A stretch of 7,598 nucleotides of DNA, taken from the NCBI GenBank assembly GCA_003694425.1, contig RFJX01000217.1, forward strand, positions 1 through 7,598. The letters run 5' to 3'. Positions 1-6,281 of the stretch are shown here, piece after piece (within the stretch, counting starts at the first letter, position 1; each line of letters begins with the position of its first letter). The notes below the pieces were generated by a model, which did no database searches, had not been told where the DNA came from, and saw only the letters and a program-made list of their open reading frames with translations. This DNA is from Gammaproteobacteria bacterium. GTDB lineage: Bacteria > Pseudomonadota > Gammaproteobacteria > J113. The translations under genes and the position numbers were made by a program.

Positions 1-957
1 GCTGCGGCTGATCCCCTGGCCGTCGGCGATCCGCTCGGCGGCGGCATCGAGCGCCTCCTCGACCGCCCGGTTGCCGACGATGTCGCGGCTCATGCGGATA
101 GCGTCGAGCACCGTGATGCCGGAGGCATACATGATGGCGAAGAAATTGGTGAAGCGGGCCAGGATCACCTTCTTCAGGATCGGCCCCAGGACCGGCAGAC
201 GCAGCTTGAGGTCATCCACCAGCAGGCGCACCCCGGGGCTCACCCGTGCCAGCACCACGATGGCGACGGCCAGCACGATCGGAATCCCGAGCACGAGATA
301 CCAGTAGGTGGAGATCACGTGGGAGACCGCGATCAGGATGCGGGTGTGCAGCGGCAGCTCCTGCCCCATGGTGGTGATGAACTGCAGCAGTTGCGGGACC
401 ACGTAGGCCATCAGGAAGAAGAGCACGCCGGTGACCACGAGGCCGACGAAGGCCGGGTACATGAACAGCTTCTTGGTCAGGGCGGCCTGCTCGTCCTGCC
501 ACTTCAGGGTATCGGTCAGATAGCGCAGCACCTTCGCCAGCTCGCCGCTCTGCTCCCCGACCCGGATGAGATTGACGAACACGGGGTTGAATACCGCCGG
601 GAAGTCGCGCATCGCATCGGAGAGCGTCCGGCCACCCTCGATGGATTCGATGAGGGCGGCGGTCACCTCGCGCAGACGGGGATTGTCGATGCTGTCGCGC
701 AGGTCGGCGAGCCCCTCCAGGATCGGGACCCCGGCCCGCACCAGTTGCTCCAGATGGAAACAGAAGGTGATGAGCTCGATGCGGCGGATGCCCTGTCCGG
801 TCATGCCCTTGCGGGCCTGGCGCATGACCTTGTAGTTGACCAGGTCCAGCCCCATGCGGGAGAGGCGCACCTCGAGGTCGCCCTCGTTGACGGCGTCCAC
901 CCGGCCGGTGATCACGCGCCCCCTCCGGTTGACCGCTTTGTACTGGAAGACTTCCAT
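1..957 (-). CDS. mshG: MSHA pilus inner-membrane platform protein MshG (GspF/PilC family), C-terminus cut by window edge
   Basis: An open frame of 319 codons runs from the ATG at 957-955 to base 1 without a stop; the family is about 400 residues, so the last ~85 are missing. It begins MEVFQYKAVNRRGRVITGRV, the usual opening of GspF/PilC proteins. The first T2SSF domain spans about residues 62-185 (ELITFCFHLEQLVRAGVPIL, then IRVGEQSGEL at 131-140). Hydrophobic segments lie at about 167-190 and 207-237. The second T2SSF domain starts near 268 with ARFTNFFAIMYASGITVLDA; the third membrane segment is off the window. In the family this protein is the polytopic platform that couples the cytoplasmic ATPase to pilin assembly. 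Its position 20 nt after mshE, its expected ATPase partner, supports MshG over a type II secretion GspF. The Shine-Dalgarno sequence is weak, so coupling to mshE is likely. Confidence 0.93.
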   Translation of the reverse strand, partial: MEVFQYKAVNRRGRVITGRVDAVNEGDLEVRLSRMGLDLVNYKVMRQARKGMTGQGIRRIELITFCFHLEQLVRAGVPILEGLADLRDSIDNPRLREVTAALIESIEGGRTLSDAMRDFPAVFNPVFVNLIRVGEQSGELAKVLRYLTDTLKWQDEQAALTKKLFMYPAFVGLVVTGVLFFLMAYVVPQLLQFITTMGQELPLHTRILIAVSHVISTYWYLVLGIPIVLAVAIVVLARVSPGVRLLVDDLKLRLPVLGPILKKVILARFTNFFAIMYASGITVLDAIRMSRDIVGNRAVEEALDAAAERIADGQGISRS

Positions 958-977
958 CCGTTACGTCTGCCCGTCCA

Positions 978-2684
978 TCACTTGAGCCGCGCGGTAAGAT
1001 CGATCACGCGGCTGATCTCGTCCAGGCTGGTGGTGCCGTCGAGCACCCGCTCGACACCCACGTCGGGGAGCGGCTTGAAACCCTTGGTCACCGCGGTGCG
1101 CATGATATTGCGCAGGGTGCTGCCGCGGGCCACCAGCTCGTTCAGTTCATCCTCGAAGCGTAGCACCTCCATCAGCGCGGTGCGTCCGCGGTAACCGACA
1201 TTGTCGCACTCGTTGCACCCCCTGGCGCGGTAGATGACGTGTCCCCGGGCCCCGGTCTTGAGCCCGAGCAGACGCCGCTCCAGGTCACTGGGCTCGTAGG
1301 GCTCGCGGCAGCGGGTACAGAGCTTGCGCACCAGCCGCTGGGCCATGATGCCGATGATGTTGTCGGACATGATGTCCGGCCGCACGCCGATATCGAGCAG
1401 CCGCGGGATCGCACCGATGGCGGAGTTGGTGTGCAGGGTGGAGAAGACCTGGTGGCCGGTCATGGCGGCGCGGAAGGCCATGTTCGCCGTATCCTCGTCG
1501 CGGATCTCGCCCACCAGGATGATGTCCGGGTCCTGCCGCATCAGGCTGCGGATCCCGCTGGCGAAATCGAGTCGCACCGCGTCGTTGACCGAGCTCTGCC
1601 GGATCAGGTTCATCGGATACTCTACCGGGTCCTCGAGGGTCATGATGTTGACCCCCTCGGTATTGAGATGGTTCAGCAACGAATAGAGGGTGGTGGTCTT
1701 GCCCGACCCGGTGGGGCCCGTGACCAGGATGATCCCCTCCGGCCGGGCCACCATCAGCATCAGCTGGTTGAGCACCTGGTCGGACAGCCCGAGCTGGTCC
1801 AGGGCGACGATCCCCTTCTGCCGATCGAGGATGCGCAGGACGATGTTCTCGCCGTGGATGGTGGGCAGGGTGGAGACGCGGAAATCGATCTGGCGGCCGC
1901 TGAGTTCCAGCGAGATGCGGCCGTCCTGCGGCGCCCGGTTCTCGGCGATGTCCATCCCCGCCATCACCTTGATGCGCACGGCGATGGCCGACCAGTAGTT
2001 CCTGTGCAGGCTGCGGATCTGGCGCAACACCCCGTCGATACGGTAGCGGAAGCGGAGGAACCCCTCCTCCGGCTCGAAGTGGATGTCCGAGGCGCCGCGC
2101 TTGACCGCGTCGGCGAGCAGGGCGTTGACCAGCCGCACCACCGGCTGGCTGTATTCCTCGCTCTCCACCTCGAGGCTCGCGTAGTCGATCTCGCCGGTCT
2201 CGATCTCGCGCAGGATCCCGTCCACCGAGAGCTCGAAGCCGTAGAAGCGGTCGATCGCCTCGCCGATCGCGGTCTCGCCCGCGAGCACCGGCACCAGCTC
2301 GATCTCCTCACCCACATGGGCGGCGATCTGGTCAAGGGCCACCACGTTGAAGGTGTCGCTCATGGCCAGCACCAGCTGCTGCTTCCCGGCGTCGTAGGTG
2401 AGCGGCAATACCCCGAGGCGACGGGCCATCTCCTTGGGGATCAGCCGGATCGCATCGGGATCGGCCACCGCCTTCGAGAGGTCGACGCTGCGCTGGCCGA
2501 GGGCCCCCCCCAGGACGTCGCGGATGACCGCCTCGGTGGCGAACCCGAGCCGCACCAGGATGCGGCCGAGGTGATCGGGGTTCTTCTGCTGCTCGGTGAG
2601 CGCGATCTCCACCTGGTCCGGGGTGACCACGCCACGCTGGACCAGGAGCTCGCCGATGCGGAGGGTGCGGTCGTCCCTGCTCAC
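978..2684 (-). CDS. mshE: MSHA pilus assembly ATPase MshE (GspE/PilB family, c-di-GMP-binding N-terminus)
   Basis: 568 residues, matching the family length (about 570). The start is taken as GTG at 2684-2682, 7 nt after the mshN stop, because homology begins there; upstream in-frame codons only read through mshN. Residues 9-32 (RIGELL...LTEQ) fit the 24-residue MshEN c-di-GMP motif. A 5-residue spacer and a second, degenerate copy at 38-61 follow. The rest of the MshEN domain runs to about 150. The secretion-ATPase core has the GASDIHFEP region (197-205), Walker A GPTGSGKTT (323-331), the Asp-box region LEDPVEYP (350-357), Walker B DIILVGE (387-393) and the His box TGHQVFSTLHTN (409-420). Four cysteines (C456, C459, C490, C493) form the zinc site typical of assembly-type GspE/PilB enzymes, which argues against a PilT-type retraction motor. 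It hydrolyses ATP in the cytoplasm to extrude pilin via MshG. No clear Shine-Dalgarno sequence is seen, so translation is probably coupled to mshN. Confidence 0.96.
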   Translation of the reverse strand: MSRDDRTLRIGELLVQRGVVTPDQVEIALTEQQKNPDHLGRILVRLGFATEAVIRDVLGGALGQRSVDLSKAVADPDAIRLIPKEMARRLGVLPLTYDAGKQQLVLAMSDTFNVVALDQIAAHVGEEIELVPVLAGETAIGEAIDRFYGFELSVDGILREIETGEIDYASLEVESEEYSQPVVRLVNALLADAVKRGASDIHFEPEEGFLRFRYRIDGVLRQIRSLHRNYWSAIAVRIKVMAGMDIAENRAPQDGRISLELSGRQIDFRVSTLPTIHGENIVLRILDRQKGIVALDQLGLSDQVLNQLMLMVARPEGIILVTGPTGSGKTTTLYSLLNHLNTEGVNIMTLEDPVEYPMNLIRQSSVNDAVRLDFASGIRSLMRQDPDIILVGEIRDEDTANMAFRAAMTGHQVFSTLHTNSAIGAIPRLLDIGVRPDIMSDNIIGIMAQRLVRKLCTRCREPYEPSDLERRLLGLKTGARGHVIYRARGCNECDNVGYRGRTALMEVLRFEDELNELVARGSTLRNIMRTAVTKGFKPLPDVGVERVLDGTTSLDEISRVIDLTARLK

Positions 2685-2691
2685 GCCGGCA

Positions 2692-4416
2692 TCAGCCGTT
2701 CGAGGCGAACCCGCCGAGGGTGGCGATGCGGGCCCGGGCCGCCGTCGGATCGAAGGCGGCCGGCCTCGAGGCTGCGAGCTCGAGTGCCTTGCCGTAGTAC
2801 TGCAGCGCAGTCTGGTACTGGTGCAGCCGGTCGAGGCTGACCGCGAGATTGTAGGCATAATCCGGATTGGTGGGGTCGGCGCTGAAGGCGTTGAAGAAGG
2901 CCTCCTGCGCCTCCGGCCAGCGTCGCTCCCGCGCATAGAGGGTGCCCAGGCTGAAGTGGAGATGGGCCGCCCGTGGCGTTTCCTCCAGCAGCATCTTCAG
3001 CCGGGCCTCGGTGACGCTGCCGCCATCCACGCCCCCTTCGATCGCGAACAGACCGGCACTGGCCACCGGGTCCTTCGGGTCCCGGGACAGCACCTGGCGA
3101 TAGTAGTCATGGGCCCGCTCCAGGTCCCCCTCGCGCAGGGCGATGGCGGCCAGTCCCAGGAGGGCATCACGCTGCCCGGGCCGGCTCTCCAGCACCTGCC
3201 GGTAGAGCCGCGCGGCCTGGCGCAGGTCGCCCCCCTGCCATGCCGCATAGGCCAGCTCGAGGCGCCGGTCCACCTCCGGTTGCGGCCGGCTGCGGGTGAT
3301 CTGGAGCATCCGCGGGCGCAGCACCAGCGGCTTGATGTCGGCGGCGGGGGCAGGCTCCGCCGCCACCTTCGCCAGTTCGGAGAACTCCGCGGGCGGGTGA
3401 GGTGCCGCCTTCGCCGCCGGTTCCGCCGCAGCGGGCGCGGGCGGCGCCGCGGTGGCACCGGAACCGACCTGGGCCGCCTCGGCCACCGCCGCTCCGGAAG
3501 GCACCGTCTCCTCCGCGGTGGATGCCGTCGCCGCCTTTACAGGAGGTTCGGCCGGCGGGGCGGCCTCTGCAGGCTCCGGTACGGCGGGGGCGGTTTCCTC
3601 CACTACCGCCGTGGCGGCTGTCTCCGGTTCCGGTGCTTCGGACCCGGCCGATGCCTGCGCCACCACCGCGCGGGCCTCGGCAAGCGTGTCCTCGGGGAAG
3701 GCTGCGGCCACTGGCGGGCTGGCCGGGGCGGTGGTAGTCGCCACCCGGGGCGCGGGGAACAGGGTGCTGCTCGGTGTCTGCAGGTAGAAGTAGAAACCGG
3801 CCGATCCCAGCGTCAGGGCCAGCACCAGGACCAGGAAGGCGGCCCACTTCAGGGCGCTGCCGCCACGGCCCCGGCCGGCGACGAAGACCGTCTGCGCGGT
3901 CCCCTGGGTGACATCGCCGATCCCGCTGTCGATGGGCTGGCGGATGGTCTCGTCTCCCACCGCCGCCACCCCAGGGCGGCGCATCGACTGGGAGGCGTCG
4001 AAATAGTCGTCCAGCGAGGACTTGATGGTGCGCTCGGAGGGCAGGGTCGATTCCTGGTCATACTCCCCGGTATCCAGCCGCCGCTGGCTGGTGACGGTGG
4101 AGTCCTCACCGCCCTCGAACGCCTCTTCCCGGGTCTGTTCCAGCTCCAGCCCCTCCCCGGTGGGCTCCTCGGAGGCGGGCACCTCCTCGCTCTCCGCCTG
4201 CGCGGCCTCGTCCTCGATCGGCTCCAGGGAGAGGGTCGAGGCATGAAGATCGAGCTGTTCCTGGCTGATGGTACCCGTGGAATCCTCCTGCTCCGGCGTA
4301 GTTTCGGGCACGGTGCCGCTGCCGAGGGTCTCTTCGGAGCCCTCCTCCAGCCCCGCACCGGCGGCGCGCTTCTTCTCCTCCTCGGCCTTCTTCAGGGCAT
4401 CCATCAACAGGCTCAT
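2692..4416 (-). CDS. mshN: MshN-like bitopic TPR protein of the MSHA pilus
   Basis: 574 residues starting at the ATG 4416-4414, 14 nt after the mshL stop. The layout is: an N-terminal basic/amphipathic stretch MSLLMDALKKAEEEKKR (1-17); a long acidic, low-complexity cytoplasmic region (about 21-185, rich in E, S, T); one transmembrane segment (about 190-212); an Ala/Pro/Glu-rich periplasmic linker (about 213-365); and a C-terminal domain (about 383-550) of TPR-like helices such as AYAAWQGGDLRQAARLYRQVL, AIALREGDLERAHDYYRQVL and HFSLGTLYARERRWPEAQEA. TPR domains scaffold protein contacts, here presumably with periplasmic parts of the secretin or MshM. The N-terminal motif resembles that of GspB-type proteins, which partner GspA/ExeA ATPases. 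Assignment to MshN rests on position between mshL and mshE, topology and TPRs; the linkers are too divergent to add support. It is longer than I recall for Vibrio MshN because of the acidic and linker regions. Confidence 0.85.
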   Translation of the reverse strand: MSLLMDALKKAEEEKKRAAGAGLEEGSEETLGSGTVPETTPEQEDSTGTISQEQLDLHASTLSLEPIEDEAAQAESEEVPASEEPTGEGLELEQTREEAFEGGEDSTVTSQRRLDTGEYDQESTLPSERTIKSSLDDYFDASQSMRRPGVAAVGDETIRQPIDSGIGDVTQGTAQTVFVAGRGRGGSALKWAAFLVLVLALTLGSAGFYFYLQTPSSTLFPAPRVATTTAPASPPVAAAFPEDTLAEARAVVAQASAGSEAPEPETAATAVVEETAPAVPEPAEAAPPAEPPVKAATASTAEETVPSGAAVAEAAQVGSGATAAPPAPAAAEPAAKAAPHPPAEFSELAKVAAEPAPAADIKPLVLRPRMLQITRSRPQPEVDRRLELAYAAWQGGDLRQAARLYRQVLESRPGQRDALLGLAAIALREGDLERAHDYYRQVLSRDPKDPVASAGLFAIEGGVDGGSVTEARLKMLLEETPRAAHLHFSLGTLYARERRWPEAQEAFFNAFSADPTNPDYAYNLAVSLDRLHQYQTALQYYGKALELAASRPAAFDPTAARARIATLGGFASNG

Positions 4417-4430
4417 GGCTGCTTACTCAC

Positions 4431-6071
4431 TCACTGAGGCGCCGCACTGCCTACCCGCTTCTCCAGGTAGGGACGGTAATCGGCCAGGTCGCCCTGCAGG
4501 CCCGGCTGTTTCACGACCACGGGGCGCAGGAAGATCACCAGCTCACTCTTGACATTGTTGCTCGCATCGCTGGTGAACAGGCTGTCACCAAGCACGGGCA
4601 GGTCGGAAAGCAGCGGGATCTTGTTCTTGTTCAGCCTGACCTGGTCCTGCATCAGTCCACCGAGCACGGCGATCTCGCCATCCCGCAGGTTGAGGATCGA
4701 TTGCATCTCCTTCACGGATATCTCCGGGATCAGACTGGTAATCGGATTGGCCCCGACCACCGCCGGGTTCTTGAGATTGGGATTGGGGTCCTCGACTGTA
4801 CCGATCACCCGAGAGATGGTAGGCCGCACATCAAGAATAACTTCGTCATTGTGGCTGATCTGCGGGGTGATGGTCATCACGAACCCTACTGGCACCGTAT
4901 GGGGCGTGGTGGTGAAGGTTGTCAGTGTATTCGTCTGGTTCTGTGTGGTTTCGGCCTCGATGGTGAAATAGACCCGATTCTCCGCGACCTTCAGCACCGC
5001 AGACTGGTTGTTCATGACCATCAGCTTCGGGCTGGAAAGCACCTTGGCGTCACCAAACTGGTGAAGCAGGTTTATGGTCGCCTGGATCTTTCTGCCCGGT
5101 GTGACAGGATTGGCAACATCCTTGGCGTTCTGGAATGACAATGCGACCAGGGGATTCGGCTGGTTGGTCAGGCCGGGAATCGCGGCCGTAAGAGAGTTCG
5201 TGCGGAAACCGAATCCGGCTATCTGGTTGGCGATCAGAGACCAGTCGATACCTGCCTGATATTGATCGCTCAGATCGACCTCGAGGAGGGTAGCCTCGAT
5301 CATCACCTGTCGGCGCGCATTTTCCAACACCTTGTCGAGAAAGGATTGTACCTGTTCATGCTGTTTGGCAGTGGCGCGTACGTTGAGCACCCCGGACTCC
5401 GGATTCGGGATTACATCATTTGTCATCGGCAATCCCTGACCGGTCTGGATCTCTTCCCCAAGGATCGCCCCGACATTGCGCACGAGGGTCTCCCAGAACC
5501 GGTTGTCCGAGATCCCCTTCAGATCGGTGGTGGAGTTGTTGCTGCCTCCGGTTGACTCCCCTCCTTCAACGACCGACTCGATCTGCGTGGCCACCTTGAC
5601 CGTTCCCTCGCTGCGACGGTTCATATTGATGTAGTCCACACGATAGCTACGCAGATAGGGCGTGTCCGGCTGAACCACGATGGTGTCGTCGTGGCGCTCC
5701 CAGCGGATGTCGGTCTGGCGGGCGATGCGGTCGAGGATCTGCGGCAGGGTCTGGTCGACGGCGTTGAGGGTGACGGTGCCGGCCACCTTCGGGTCGATGT
5801 CCACGTTCACCTCGGCGTCTCTGGCCAGGGCGAACAGCACCTCCTTCACCGGGACCTCGCTCACCACCAGCGTATAGCGTTCCGCCTGCGGCTGCGGCTC
5901 CGGCGGCGGCACGTAGGGGGCGGTGGTGACCACCTCCGGGGCCTCGCCCGGCGGATTTGCCGCCTGGGGCCGAAGGTGCTGCTCCGAGGGCTCCGGCGGC
6001 TTGGGCACCATCTGGGAACAGGCCGCCAGCACCAGGCTGGCGCAGACTGCAATCAGGATACGCGTGCGCAC
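4431..6071 (-). CDS. mshL: MSHA pilus outer-membrane secretin lipoprotein MshL (PilQ/GspD family)
   Basis: 546 residues from the GTG at 6071-6069. This start is preferred over the in-frame ATG at 6104-6102 (557 residues) because it has GGGGA 5 nt upstream and directly gives a classic lipoprotein signal: RTR, then a hydrophobic stretch, then lipobox LAAC with lipidated Cys18 and Ser at +2. A Pro-rich linker (22-62) follows. Next come an STN-like domain (about 66-135, YTLVVSEVPVKEVLFALA), a secretin N-domain (about 140-250, ending in VLNVRATAKQHEQVQSFLD) and the secretin barrel. The barrel is marked by RRQVMIEATLLEVDLSDQYQ (253-272), VLSSPKLMVMNNQSAVLKV (344-362), a Thr/Asn-rich gate region (375-392), VGFVMTITPQIS (395-406) and ILNLRDGEIAVLGGLMQD (459-476), with LPVLGDSLF and ELVIFLRPVVV near the end. 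It should form the multimeric outer-membrane pore for the pilus. First gene of the mshL-N-E-G run. Codons 144-424 are noticeably lower in G+C than the rest. Confidence 0.94.
   Translation of the reverse strand: MRTRILIAVCASLVLAACSQMVPKPPEPSEQHLRPQAANPPGEAPEVVTTAPYVPPPEPQPQAERYTLVVSEVPVKEVLFALARDAEVNVDIDPKVAGTVTLNAVDQTLPQILDRIARQTDIRWERHDDTIVVQPDTPYLRSYRVDYINMNRRSEGTVKVATQIESVVEGGESTGGSNNSTTDLKGISDNRFWETLVRNVGAILGEEIQTGQGLPMTNDVIPNPESGVLNVRATAKQHEQVQSFLDKVLENARRQVMIEATLLEVDLSDQYQAGIDWSLIANQIAGFGFRTNSLTAAIPGLTNQPNPLVALSFQNAKDVANPVTPGRKIQATINLLHQFGDAKVLSSPKLMVMNNQSAVLKVAENRVYFTIEAETTQNQTNTLTTFTTTPHTVPVGFVMTITPQISHNDEVILDVRPTISRVIGTVEDPNPNLKNPAVVGANPITSLIPEISVKEMQSILNLRDGEIAVLGGLMQDQVRLNKNKIPLLSDLPVLGDSLFTSDASNNVKSELVIFLRPVVVKQPGLQGDLADYRPYLEKRVGSAAPQ
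4740..5660 (-). other. lower-G+C, atypical-codon block inside mshL
   Basis: Hand counts in 60-base windows between 4801 and 5640 mostly give 50-62% G+C (thirteen windows average about 56%). Windows at 5701-5760 and 5881-5940 give 70% and 80%, and 4441-4500 gives 68%. Codons that are scarce in the neighbouring genes (ATA, AGA, TCT, CTT, TTG, TCA, ACA) appear repeatedly here. The reading frame is intact. The block covers the secretin N-domain and most of the barrel. It may be a recombined allele. The Thr/Asn/Ile-rich barrel composition accounts for only part of the shift, because synonymous choice also changes. Confidence 0.6.
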
Positions 6072-6083
6072 ATCATTCCCCAC

Positions 6084-6099
6084 AACGGTTGGGGCCGTT
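6084..6099. repeat. short inverted repeat in the mshL leader
   Basis: AACGG at 6084-6088 and CCGTT at 6095-6099 form perfect 5-bp arms around a 6-nt loop. It lies just upstream of the preferred mshL GTG and ends next to the GGGGA ribosome-binding candidate (minus strand, about 6081-6077). In RNA it could form a small hairpin close to the ribosome-binding site. Arms this short are common by chance, so its function is uncertain. Confidence 0.3.
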
Positions 6100-6100
6100 C

Positions 6101-6116
6101 CCATGATGGATCATGG
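6101..6116. repeat. 16-bp palindrome overlapping the upstream mshL ATG
   Basis: CCATGAT-GG-ATCATGG: perfect 7-bp arms with a 2-bp centre. The alternative mshL start codon (6104-6102) lies inside one arm. If translation begins at the GTG at 6071, this is a leader or operator element. If it begins at the ATG, a hairpin would occlude the start. It could be a dimeric regulator site; I do not recognise its owner. Confidence 0.45.
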
Positions 6117-6143
6117 TAACAGCAGTTGATCCCTCTACATTGA

Positions 6144-6160
6144 AGCAAGCTTCGCACCAG
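6144..6160 (-). promoter_or_regulatory. candidate sigma-54 (RpoN) promoter for mshL-N-E-G
   Basis: On the minus strand the sequence reads CTGGTGCGAAGCTTGCT. Against the RpoN consensus YTGGCACG-N4-TTGCW it matches everywhere except CA replaced by TG. The invariant GG (6158-6157) and GC (6146-6145) are separated by exactly 10 nt, as required. Transcription would start near 6133, leaving about 60 nt of leader to the GTG start of mshL. RpoN control of type IV pilin genes is established in Pseudomonas (PilR); applying it to mshL here is inference. The right half (GAAGC-TT-GCTTC) is itself a small palindrome. No activator gene is visible. Confidence 0.5.
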
Positions 6161-6165
6161 GGGCC

Positions 6166-6185
6166 ATGTGCTTAAGATAGCACAT
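6166..6185. promoter_or_regulatory. 20-bp palindromic operator-like site upstream of mshL
   Basis: ATGTGCT-TAAGAT-AGCACAT: perfect 7-bp arms separated by 6 nt, in the AT-rich part of the spacer. Its centre is about 42 nt upstream of the start predicted from the sigma-54 candidate, and it overlaps the -10 of the sigma-70 candidate. The symmetry suits a dimeric transcription factor. The half-site spacing does not match CRP/FNR, and I cannot name the regulator. Confidence 0.45.
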
Positions 6186-6201
6186 TATGAAAGCATGACA
6201 A
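6174..6201 (-). promoter_or_regulatory. weak sigma-70-like promoter candidate for mshL
   Basis: On the minus strand TTGTCA (6201-6196, five of six to TTGACA) is followed after 16 nt by TATCTT (6179-6174, four of six to TATAAT). A CATAAT lies between them (6189-6184) but has no good -35. The candidate sits in the AT-rich spacer downstream of the mshM terminator, where a promoter for mshL is needed. The palindrome at 6166-6185 would cover its -10. Confidence 0.3.
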
Positions 6202-6209
6202 GCCAATAA

Positions 6210-6249
6210 AACTAAAAGAAAATGTACTCAAGACCCCGGCTCGGGGTCT
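6210..6249 (-). terminator. probable intrinsic terminator after mshM
   Basis: On the minus strand AGACCCCG-AGC-CGGGGTCT (6249-6231) makes a perfect 8-bp, very GC-rich stem with a 3-nt loop, 32 nt after the mshM stop. The transcript then reads TTGAGTACATTTTCTTTTAG and remains T-rich to about 6210. The T tract does not begin right at the stem, so termination may be incomplete. It nevertheless separates mshM from the mshL-N-E-G run. Confidence 0.55.
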
Positions 6250-6281
6250 GGACCGGGCGTCAGATAACCGTCATCGGGTGG

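Noticed and set aside
319..1194. Plus-strand open frame across mshG and the end of mshE
   Set aside because: It crosses two real genes in antisense and shows no family features.
1239..2840. Long plus-strand open frame (533 codons) opposite mshE
   Set aside because: It is His/Asp/Gln-rich nonsense composition mirroring mshE codons; mshE carries all ATPase motifs on the other strand.
2685..2936. N-terminal extension of mshE to 2936
   Set aside because: The added residues are Arg/Ser/Pro-rich read-through of mshN in another frame, and MshE homology starts at the GTG at 2684.
3320..3770. Possible DNA repeat array in mshN
   Set aside because: The GC-rich repetitive look comes from Ala/Pro/Glu codons of the periplasmic linker; no regular repeat unit was seen.
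2596..4437. Long plus-strand open frame (613 codons) opposite mshN
   Set aside because: It is antisense to a well-supported gene, low-complexity (Gly/Arg-rich), without recognisable domains or a ribosome-binding site. Such frames are expected in GC-rich DNA.
6168..6183. CRP/FNR site
   Set aside because: The palindrome has TGTGC-N8-GCACA, whereas CRP needs TGTGA-N6-TCACA; spacing and the fifth base do not fit.
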